Source: Planctomycetota bacterium
Lineage (GTDB): Bacteria; Planctomycetota; UBA1135; GCA-002686595
Direction: 5' to 3'
DNA length: 6,151 nucleotides
Assembly (NCBI GenBank): GCA_027623615.1
Contig: JAQBVH010000215.1
Coordinates: 1-6,151, forward strand
Translations under genes and position numbers: made by a program
The notes under the pieces: model-generated
Database searches by the model: none
What the model was told of the DNA's origin: nothing
Seen by the model: only the letters and a program-made list of their open reading frames with translations
Shown here: one piece after another, positions 1 through 5,888 of the stretch
Position numbering within the stretch: the stretch's first letter is position 1
How the letters are laid out: the number at the start of each line of letters is the position of its first letter

Positions 1-41
1 TACGGGCCGATCGACATGCCGCATGAGAGTGGATCACACCA

Positions 42-1280
42 CTAGCGGAAGGGCGGGACCGCCGGCTGGGTCCAGGCCGTCTCCTTGTCCCCTGCCTTGT
101 AGGGGTTGGGGTGGTCCCTGGAGGACTCGACCACCGCGCGCACGAACACCTCGTCGCCCTGGTAGGCGTACACGGCCGGGTTGTCGCTCGTCTCCGCGAG
201 CACGGTGGGCTCCCCGACCGTGCCGTCCTCGGCCCTGCGCACGCCGATGTAGCGCACGCTGTACTCGACCCCGGGCTCCTCGTCGATCGCGATCAGGTAG
301 CGGCCCGGCTTGCGCGAGACGACACGCAGGGTCACCCCGGAGGAGGCGTAGAAGTCGCCGGCGTGCATGGCCTCGATCAGCGCGCTCTCGCTCAGCGCGT
401 CCGACCAGACCTGCACCCAGCCGCGACCGGTCATCGCGGTCGTCTTGCCGTAGTAGTTATGGGCGTCGTCCGTGGCGACCGCATAGAGCGGCGGCAGGTC
501 GAGCTCGGTCAGGCGGCGCGTGTTCGCCAGGTCCCACATGGTCTCGGTGTCCGGGCGCGTGTCGTCGCCGTCGTTGCGCACGCCGCGGTGGCCGTTGTAG
601 ACCTCGAAGAAGCGGTCGGCGCGCATCTGCGCCATCTGCTCCCAGGTCACGCCCCAGCCGAAGTTGGGGTGGTTGAGGTGCGCGAGGACGGGCACGTCGT
701 GCTCCTCGCCGTGCTCCTTGATCGCGTCGAGCGCGGCGTTCATCAGGTCGACCACCGAGTCGCCGCCGCGGGGCGGGATCACACCGCGGATGCCCATGGC
801 GTTGATGTGCACGGGGTAGTTCTGGTCCTCGCCTGAGAAGTGCGCCGTGACCTCCTCGCCGGTCACGAGCAGGAACTCGCGCAGCTGGTCGAAGCGCTCG
901 CGCAGCTCCTGCAAGGGCACGAGGCGCATCTCGCGCCCCTTGGCGCCGTCGCGCACCTGAACCGCGTCGCCGTAGCGCTCCTGGAGCTCCTTCAACTCCG
1001 CGGGCTTGAGGCGCTGGCTGCCGTCCTCGCTGACCGCGAACCAGCGCTCGCCCTCTTGCAGCACGTTGTGATCGGACAGGACGAGGAACTGGTAGCCGTT
1101 CGCCTGATACCAGTCGACGACGGACTCCGGCGCGCTGTCGCCGTCGCTCCACAGGGTGTGGGTGTGGGTGTTGCCCTTCCACCAGCGCGGCTGGGATTCG
1201 GGGGCGGGGCTGGCGCTGAGGGCCGCCCACAGGATCAGGATCGCCGCGAGGAAGAGGAGGAAGCGTTGCACGTTCGTCAA
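42..1280 (-). CDS. Exported PHP-domain metal-dependent phosphoesterase-like protein
   Basis: The 412-residue product begins with a hydrophobic stretch (about residues 7-23), read as a signal peptide or membrane anchor, so the catalytic part should lie outside the cytoplasm. The PHP metal-site signature is visible in order: H39-x-H41 with D46 nearby, D70-H71 in 'LSDHN', E142-E143, H158, H201 in 'AHLNHP', E226 in 'EVYNGH', and D272-x-H274 in 'DDAHNYYG'. PHP domains hydrolyse phosphoesters with two or three metals (histidinol phosphatase, polymerase-associated PHP, nucleotide phosphoesterases); the substrate here cannot be read from sequence. The C-terminal 100 or so residues (after 'YASSGV') look beta-rich and probably form an accessory domain. 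The start is TTG, with an alternative GTG three codons on; there is no upstream in-frame ATG before a stop, and neither start has a clear Shine-Dalgarno site. It is divergent from the ThuA/DUF1080 gene. The domain call is secure; the reaction is not. Confidence 0.9.
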   Translation of the reverse strand: MTNVQRFLLFLAAILILWAALSASPAPESQPRWWKGNTHTHTLWSDGDSAPESVVDWYQANGYQFLVLSDHNVLQEGERWFAVSEDGSQRLKPAELKELQERYGDAVQVRDGAKGREMRLVPLQELRERFDQLREFLLVTGEEVTAHFSGEDQNYPVHINAMGIRGVIPPRGGDSVVDLMNAALDAIKEHGEEHDVPVLAHLNHPNFGWGVTWEQMAQMRADRFFEVYNGHRGVRNDGDDTRPDTETMWDLANTRRLTELDLPPLYAVATDDAHNYYGKTTAMTGRGWVQVWSDALSESALIEAMHAGDFYASSGVTLRVVSRKPGRYLIAIDEEPGVEYSVRYIGVRRAEDGTVGEPTVLAETSDNPAVYAYQGDEVFVRAVVESSRDHPNPYKAGDKETAWTQPAVPPFR

Positions 1281-1348
1281 GCTACCCGAAGTGCGGCACC
1301 GTGATCTGGGGCACCGCGTATCCTTCCGGGAACTTCACGCAACCCGCC
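1281..1348. promoter_or_regulatory. Divergent intergenic region, presumed promoters for both flanking genes
   Basis: This 68 bp gap separates the start codons of two divergent genes, so it should hold at least part of both promoters. Visible elements are a 7 bp direct repeat, GGCACCG, at 1295-1301 and 1310-1316 (15 bp start to start), a GTGC-g-GCAC palindrome at 1291-1299 overlapping the first copy, and a TTCC-g-GGAA palindrome at 1324-1332. I see no convincing -35/-10 pair and no Shine-Dalgarno site in front of either gene. Promoter function is inferred from position alone. Confidence 0.4.
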
Positions 1349-3331
1349 ATGCGCATCCCCCTATTCCTCGTCGCCCTCGCCGCGCCCGCCCTCGCTCAGG
1401 AACCGTTGACGGAGCTGTCGTTCGATCCGCCCTGGAGACACGAGGGCAAGCTCCAGGCGCTGATCGTCTCCGGGCAGAACAACCACGACTGCGAGTGGAC
1501 CACCGAGAAGATGCAGCGCATCCTCGAGGACAGCGGCCGCTTCGAAGTTCGCACGACCGGGGATCCGGAGCAGTACCTGGCCTCGTCGCCCCGGATCACT
1601 GAAGTCGACGTCTTCGTCCTCGACTACAACGGCCCCCGTTGGGGAGAGGACGCCGAGCAGAGGTTCCTGGAAGCGGTCTCCGCCGGCGCAGGCGTCGTGG
1701 TAGTGCACGCTGCGAACAACGCGTTCAAGGGCTGGACGGACTACGAGACCCTCGTCGGCCATCTCTGGCGCGAGGGCACGAGCCACGGGAGGTTCCACAC
1801 CTTCGACGTGCCCATCGCGCGTCGCGACCACCCGGTGACGGCGACCCTGCCGGACATTCGCGACCACCCGGACGAGCTCTACCACGACCTCTGGCGCGCG
1901 CCCGCCGCCAACCACGAGACCCTCGCCTCCGCCATGAGCTCGGAGGAGAGCGGCGGCAGCGGCAAGGAGGAGCCGATGATCCTGGTCGGCTCGTTCGGCA
2001 AGGGCCGCATCTTCCACACGCCGCTCGGTCACGTGTGGCGGGACCAGGAACACACCCGCGCCAGCTTCGAGGACCCGCAGCTGCACACGCTGCTCGTGCG
2101 CGGCGCGGAGTGGGCCGCGACCGGCGCGGTGAGCGACGGACTCACCGCCCCCAACCATCTGAGCGCCGCCGAGGCCGCCGACGGCTGGCGCCTGCTCTTC
2201 GACGGCGTGACGACCGAGGGCCTGCGCGGCTGGAACAAGCCGGGCTTCCCGGACAAGGGCTGGGAGATCGTCAACGGCTGCCTACGCCGCGCCGCGGGCG
2301 GCGGCGGCGACCTGATCACGACCGGCGTCTACGAGAACTTCGAGCTCGCCTTCGAGTGGAAGACCGCCAGGGGCGTGAACAGCGGCGTGAAGTACCGCGT
2401 GCCCGAGGTGCAGGGCTACACCGCCGGGCCCGAGTATCAGATCCTCGACGACCCGGGCACGAACGAGGACAACAACCCGTTGTCGGCGGCGGCGGCGATG
2501 TACCACCTCTTCGCGCCCGCGGGCAAGACGCTCGCGCCGACCGGCAGCTTCAACCACTCACGCATCGTCGCGCGCGGCAAGCACCTCGAGCACTGGCTCA
2601 ACGGCGTGAAGGTCCTCGAGGCCGACGTGGACGGCGAGGCCTGGAACGCGGCCAAGGCGCGCAGCAAGTTCAAGGACATGGACGGCTACGGGGACCGCCC
2701 CGGCCACATCCTCTTCCAGGACCACGGCGGCGAGGCCTGGTACCGCTCGATCAAGCTGCGCGAGCTCGAGGTCGAGCCCGCGCGCGGCCTCCTGTCCGGC
2801 TCTGGCCTCGCAGGTTGGAAGGTGGTCGGCGCGGCGGAGTACCGCCGCGAGGAGGGCGACATCGTCGGCTCGGTGCCCGAGGGCGGTCTGCGCGGCAACG
2901 CCTTCCTGCGCACGGAGGAGGAGTTCACGAACTTCGTCTTCGACGTCGAGCTGAAGGTCGAGGTCCCGGGCAACTCCGGCATCCAGTTCCGCTCGCGCCA
3001 GCGCGACGGCGACGGCGTCGTCTACGGCTACCAGGCCGAGATCGACTGCAGCGCGCGACGCTGGTCCGGCGGCATCTACGGCGAGAGCTTCACCGGCTGG
3101 CTCGACGACCTGAAGGACGACCCGGCCGGCCAGGCGGCGTTCCGCGTGAAGGAGTGGAACCACTTCCGCGTCCAGGCGATCGGGAATCACCTGCAGGTGT
3201 GGGTCAACGGCGTGCAGACCGCGAACCTCGTCAACGACGAGATCGCGAGTGGCTTCCTCGCGCTCCAGGTCCACGGCGGAGGCCAGGGTTCGTTCCGCTG
3301 GCGCAACCCGCGCATCCGGGTTCTGGACTGA
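1349..3331 (+). CDS. Secreted ThuA domain plus two DUF1080 (3-keto-disaccharide hydrolase) domains
   Basis: The 660-residue product starts at ATG 1349, chosen over an in-frame GTG at 1301 because the signal peptide (residues 1-16, ending APALA before QEP) begins there. Residues about 34-262 are a ThuA-like domain with 'GQNNHD' at 42-47, 'HAANN' at 120-124 and H223/H228/W230 in 'FHTPLGHVW'. Residues about 277-475 are a first DUF1080 domain with N344-S-G, 'GPEYQILDD' (360-368), 'EHWLNG' (414-419) and 'QDHG...WYR' (457-466). Residues about 478-660 are a second, different DUF1080 domain with 'NSGIQF' (542-547), 'EID' (564-566) and 'WSGGIY' (572-577). DUF1080 (PF06439) is a concanavalin-like fold linked to cleavage of 3-keto-glycosides; ThuA-family proteins are linked to sugar (trehalose-type) utilisation. 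The likely role is extracellular or periplasmic processing of oxidised glycosides, but the substrate is unknown. There is no Shine-Dalgarno site before the ATG. Confidence 0.93.
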   Translation: MRIPLFLVALAAPALAQEPLTELSFDPPWRHEGKLQALIVSGQNNHDCEWTTEKMQRILEDSGRFEVRTTGDPEQYLASSPRITEVDVFVLDYNGPRWGEDAEQRFLEAVSAGAGVVVVHAANNAFKGWTDYETLVGHLWREGTSHGRFHTFDVPIARRDHPVTATLPDIRDHPDELYHDLWRAPAANHETLASAMSSEESGGSGKEEPMILVGSFGKGRIFHTPLGHVWRDQEHTRASFEDPQLHTLLVRGAEWAATGAVSDGLTAPNHLSAAEAADGWRLLFDGVTTEGLRGWNKPGFPDKGWEIVNGCLRRAAGGGGDLITTGVYENFELAFEWKTARGVNSGVKYRVPEVQGYTAGPEYQILDDPGTNEDNNPLSAAAAMYHLFAPAGKTLAPTGSFNHSRIVARGKHLEHWLNGVKVLEADVDGEAWNAAKARSKFKDMDGYGDRPGHILFQDHGGEAWYRSIKLRELEVEPARGLLSGSGLAGWKVVGAAEYRREEGDIVGSVPEGGLRGNAFLRTEEEFTNFVFDVELKVEVPGNSGIQFRSRQRDGDGVVYGYQAEIDCSARRWSGGIYGESFTGWLDDLKDDPAGQAAFRVKEWNHFRVQAIGNHLQVWVNGVQTANLVNDEIASGFLALQVHGGGQGSFRWRNPRIRVLD

Positions 3332-3382
3332 GGCTGCAACCTCCCGCGCCGCGCCACGGTCCCCCCAGGCGGGCGGGCGGGG

Positions 3383-3402
3383 GGCGCGGTGGGCCACGCG
3401 CC
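3383..3402. terminator. GC-rich hairpin between convergent genes, possible terminator
   Basis: GGCGCG at 3383-3388 is the exact reverse complement of CGCGCC at 3397-3402, with an 8 nt loop. The left arm can alternatively pair, as GGCGCGG (3383-3389), with CCGCGCC at 3344-3350. The hairpin lies in the 76 bp gap between the stop of the ThuA/DUF1080 gene and the stop of the small convergent gene, so it could stop transcription from both sides. No T-tract follows in either direction, and such repeats arise easily in a stretch this rich in G and C. Confidence 0.3.
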
Positions 3403-3407
3403 GGGCC

Positions 3408-3893
3408 TCAGTCCCCGTCCTCCTGCGGCGGCTCCGGCGTCTTCCACAGCGCCATCGCGCGATCGCGCATCCCCCACTGCAAGCTCGAGTGCCAGAGGGC
3501 ATGCCCGATGCGGCGCCCGCGCTCGAGCGCTCCCTCCGCCACCATGCGCTCACCCAGCGTGAGCAGGGCGCCCGCAGAGGCGCGTCGGCGCGCCTCGTCC
3601 CGTCCGCGGTAGACGGCCGCGAGGAGCTCCTCCGTCGCGGCGTCCGTCGTGATGTCCCCAAGCTGGGTGAGCGCCTCCAGCGCGACCTCGGGGTCGGGAT
3701 CGATCGCCTTGGCGCGGGTGATCAAGATGCGGGTCGAGACCCGCAGCAGCCGCTCGGGCTGGCCCACCTCGACCGGAGGACCGCCCGCCTGGGCGTGCTG
3801 CGGTCGATCCGGCACCTTGGGGACGGGGTCGTCATCGGACAAGGCGAACGCGGCGAAGCCGAGCAGGGCGAGGGTGAGGAGCGGAGTCTGCAT
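3408..3893 (-). CDS. Small secreted protein of unknown function
   Basis: The 161-residue product starts at ATG with a purine-rich AAGAGG just upstream, closer than usual for a ribosome binding site. Residues 1-19 form a clear signal peptide (hydrophobic 5-18, A-L-S before D20), followed by an acidic and proline-rich linker to about residue 45. The rest (about 46-150) is predicted by eye to be helical, with alanine- and arginine-rich amphipathic segments such as residues 67-79, 85-96 and 100-119, reminiscent of HEAT-like or TPR-like repeats but without a clean repeat unit. There are no cysteines and no recognisable catalytic motif. It is convergent with the ThuA/DUF1080 gene and divergent from the next secreted gene. 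I do not recognise the family. A real gene is supported by the signal peptide, the strong G/C third-position bias and the tidy fit between neighbours. Confidence 0.75.
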   Translation of the reverse strand: MQTPLLTLALLGFAAFALSDDDPVPKVPDRPQHAQAGGPPVEVGQPERLLRVSTRILITRAKAIDPDPEVALEALTQLGDITTDAATEELLAAVYRGRDEARRRASAGALLTLGERMVAEGALERGRRIGHALWHSSLQWGMRDRAMALWKTPEPPQEDGD

Positions 3894-3903
3894 GCCTCTT
3901 CAT

Positions 3904-3933
3904 GTTCGCACGCCACGTCGTATTGCGGCGAAC
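3904..3933. promoter_or_regulatory. Imperfect inverted repeat in divergent intergenic region, possible operator or 5' UTR hairpin
   Basis: GTTCGC at 3904-3909 is the exact reverse complement of GCGAAC at 3928-3933. After one bulged A at 3910 the pairing continues with CGC (3911-3913) against GCG (3925-3927), giving nine base pairs around an 11 nt loop. It lies 10 bp upstream of the ATG of the small minus-strand gene, within the 92 bp gap (3894-3985) between two divergent genes. It could be an operator or a hairpin in the leader of the minus-strand transcript. No convincing -35/-10 pair is visible in the gap. Confidence 0.35.
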
Positions 3934-3985
3934 TTCCCCGTGACGGATCCGTTGCACAACCAGGCCCGTGGGCCCGGTACACCTG

Positions 3986-5464
3986 ATGGTCATGCTCGCA
4001 GCCCTGCTCCTCCTCCAGCCTGCGCTGGTCCAAGATCCCCGGCCTCAACCCCTGCCCCTCGTCGTCGCGACCCCGCTCGTCGAGGCCCTGCCCGCGCCGG
4101 AACGCTTCACGCTCTCCGCGGGCCACTGGGTCGTATGGGAGGGTGGCGCCGCGAGCAACCATCGTGCTCCCGACACGCTCCTCTTCCGCAAGCACGCCAG
4201 CGGGCCGGAGGAGAACATCGGATCGATCGGCGGTCGGCTGATCGACGTCGACGCGAACGGCACGATCCTGGTCAGCGGGCGCGCGCGCAACCACGTGAGC
4301 CTCGTCGACGCGGCGGGCGCGTGGCAGCACTTCTACGCGCCCGGCACCCGGGAGGGCCAGCGCGTCGAGTTCGCGCACATCGACCTGAGCGGGGCGGTCC
4401 TCATGGTCGAGGGGGAGGGCGCGCCGACCTACCACTTCCGCACGTTCAGCAGCCAGGGCTTCGGTCCGGCCGTCGCCCTCGCGGAGGGCACAGCGGCGCA
4501 GATCACGCGCGACACTTTCTGGCGCGACGAGGGACTGGTCGCTTGGGTGACCGAGGGCTGCGAGGTGTGCGTCGTCGATACGAGCAAGGGCGAGCGCTGG
4601 CGACACCCCCTGCCCGGCGACGCTCCCTACTCACTGAGCGGAGTCTTCGAGGGCGTCGCCTTGTTGGCCGCGACCCGTCCGAGCCGCGCGATCCTCCTGC
4701 GCCTGGCCGACGGCAAGTCGTGGAGCGTCGCGACCCCCGCAGCGTCGATCCACGCCGTCCTGCCCGAGGGGATCCTGATGAACGGGAAGTTCTGGGACCC
4801 GGTCACTGGTCACGAGTACCGAACTGAACTGCCCAACCTGAACTCCTACCGAGCGTCGATTCGCCGCGTCGGGACGGGCTATCACCTGACCGGCCACCAC
4901 CAGGTCTGGAACCTGGACCTGAACAAGACCTCTGCAGGCCTCCCGACCGACAACGCCGAAGCGCTCGATCGACTCCAAGCAGGCCTCGACAGGAGTGATG
5001 CGGAGCAGACCTTCCAGGCGATCCGCTCCCTGAAGATACCGCTGGGGCCGCGCGAGCTGCGCCTGCTCGAGCACGCGCTCGCCGCGGGCGGCCCCAACGT
5101 GGTCAGTCGAGCGGCCGGCATCCTCGGCTGGGACGGCGGCGGGGAGAGCATGCGGCTGATGATCGAGGCCCTGCGTGCCCTGCCCCCGGGCTACCACCGC
5201 GACCGGCACACGCTCGCCTTCCAGCTGGCGGAGAGCGGCGACCCGCGCGCGCTCGAGGCCTTGCTCGAGATGCCCATCGACGGGTTCCTCGCCCGCAACG
5301 ACGACGGGGAACGCCTCGCCCGCGCGCTGATGATCCACGCCCTGCCCGGGGCCGCGGAGCTGCTGCGCAGGATCCGCCCCGGCGCCGTGCCGGAGGTCGA
5401 CGCCGCCCTCGACGCGATCGCCGAGCGGCCCGAGGCCCTCGCCGTCTGGGCCAGCCTGCGCTGA
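3986..5464 (+). CDS. Secreted protein of unknown family, propeller-like first part and helical C-terminus
   Basis: The start is taken as ATG 3986, giving 492 residues. GTG 3968 would add six residues in front of the hydrophobic signal, and ATG 3992 is equally possible. No Shine-Dalgarno site is seen. A signal peptide covers about residues 3-15 (hydrophobic run ending near ALVQD). Residues about 35-315 consist of short beta-type segments with recurring patterns such as 'hWVVWEG', 'GTILVSG', 'GAVLMVEGEG', 'GLVAWVTEG', 'GVALLAATR' and 'GILMNGKFWD', consistent with a beta-propeller, though I cannot define blades. A CxxC pair (C192, C195) sits in this part. Residues about 324-490 are helical and HEAT-like, with 'LRLLEHALAAGG', 'SRAAGILGWDGGG' and 'ESGDPRALEALLEM'. 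No catalytic motif is recognised; a binding or scaffold role outside the cytoplasm is a guess. Its stop lies one base from the stop of the convergent cytochrome gene. Confidence 0.82.
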   Translation: MVMLAALLLLQPALVQDPRPQPLPLVVATPLVEALPAPERFTLSAGHWVVWEGGAASNHRAPDTLLFRKHASGPEENIGSIGGRLIDVDANGTILVSGRARNHVSLVDAAGAWQHFYAPGTREGQRVEFAHIDLSGAVLMVEGEGAPTYHFRTFSSQGFGPAVALAEGTAAQITRDTFWRDEGLVAWVTEGCEVCVVDTSKGERWRHPLPGDAPYSLSGVFEGVALLAATRPSRAILLRLADGKSWSVATPAASIHAVLPEGILMNGKFWDPVTGHEYRTELPNLNSYRASIRRVGTGYHLTGHHQVWNLDLNKTSAGLPTDNAEALDRLQAGLDRSDAEQTFQAIRSLKIPLGPRELRLLEHALAAGGPNVVSRAAGILGWDGGGESMRLMIEALRALPPGYHRDRHTLAFQLAESGDPRALEALLEMPIDGFLARNDDGERLARALMIHALPGAAELLRRIRPGAVPEVDAALDAIAERPEALAVWASLR

Positions 5465-5465
5465 C

Positions 5466-5888
5466 CTACTCGTCGACCTGCAGCAGGTCGTCGATCGTCC
5501 AGGGTCCGCGGCGCTTGCTCGAGACCTCGAGGATCGCTCCCACGGCCGTCGGAGCGATCGGGTCGGCGCCGTGGCCCCACTCGCGACGGATGTAGGTCAA
5601 CACGCCGGCCAGGTCCTCGGGCGTGGCGGCCAGGGCGGGCATCTCCATGTCCCACACCTCGCCGTCCATCTCGAGCGGACCGTGCAGGCCCTGGGCGAGG
5701 ATGCGCACGAGTCGTTGCTCGGAACCGAGGACCCACTGCGACCCGCGCAAGCGCGGCGCCTTACCGCCCTCGCCGCGACCGGAGGGTTGGTGACAGGCCG
5801 CGCAGACCTCGGTGTAGATCTGCTCGCCACGCACGAACCACGCCTGCTCCTGTTCGGTCAGCGGACGGATCTGCTCCTCCTCCGGCAC
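5466..5888 (-). CDS. Downstream fragment: c-type cytochrome domain of the PVC-type dehydrogenase
   Basis: The 140-residue frame holds a monoheme cytochrome c domain. The heme-binding motif is C29-A-A-C32-H33, where H33 is the proximal ligand, and M83 in 'MEMPAL' is the likely distal ligand. 'GSQWVLGSEQRLVRI', 'GLHGPLE', 'VLTYIRREWG' and the closing 'PWTIDDL' are typical of the C-terminal heme domain of planctomycete dehydrogenases, which accepts electrons from the substrate-oxidising part. Taken alone it would begin at GTG 5888, with no Shine-Dalgarno site and no signal peptide. Covalent heme attachment occurs outside the cytoplasm, so a free-standing product from this GTG would not be expected to mature. 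That argues it belongs to the upstream frame. In-frame TGA near 5937 blocks any longer start in this frame. Confidence 0.85.
   Translation of the reverse strand: MPEEEQIRPLTEQEQAWFVRGEQIYTEVCAACHQPSGRGEGGKAPRLRGSQWVLGSEQRLVRILAQGLHGPLEMDGEVWDMEMPALAATPEDLAGVLTYIRREWGHGADPIAPTAVGAILEVSSKRRGPWTIDDLLQVDE
5470..5494. terminator. Strong hairpin just after the stop of the plus-strand gene, inside the convergent gene
   Basis: CGACCTG (5474-5480) and CAGGTCG (5484-5490) form a perfect 7 bp stem with a 3 nt loop. After a T-T mismatch (5473/5491) three more pairs follow (5470-5472 with 5492-5494). The hairpin begins 6 bases after the stop of the plus-strand gene and occupies the last codons of the minus-strand cytochrome gene. 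It is well placed to end the plus-strand transcript, but there is no T-tract, so an intrinsic terminator is only a possibility. Confidence 0.45.

Noticed and set aside
1639..3612. Long plus-strand frame overlapping the ThuA/DUF1080 gene in another frame
   Set aside because: The translation is Arg/Pro/Gly-rich low complexity with no domain; the overlapping frame encodes a signal peptide and conserved families.
2558..3661. Long open frame on the minus strand opposite the ThuA/DUF1080 gene and the downstream gap
   Set aside because: Its translation is dominated by Arg, Ala, Val and Leu without motifs, and it overlaps a gene with three recognisable domains. It is a product of the G/C third-position bias.
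3963..3974. GGCCC-gt-GGGCC palindrome just before the plus-strand start at 3986
   Set aside because: Short, pure G/C and likely by chance at this composition; noted only because it overlaps the alternative GTG start at 3968.
3952..3983. TTGCAC as a -35 box for the plus-strand gene at 3986
   Set aside because: The only candidate -10 (TACACC at 3978) matches poorly and has a 20 bp spacer, and planctomycete promoters cannot be called by this consensus.
3649..4827. Plus-strand frame covering the small secreted gene and the start of the next gene
   Set aside because: Arg/Pro-rich low-complexity translation without domains; it conflicts with two frames that start with signal peptides.
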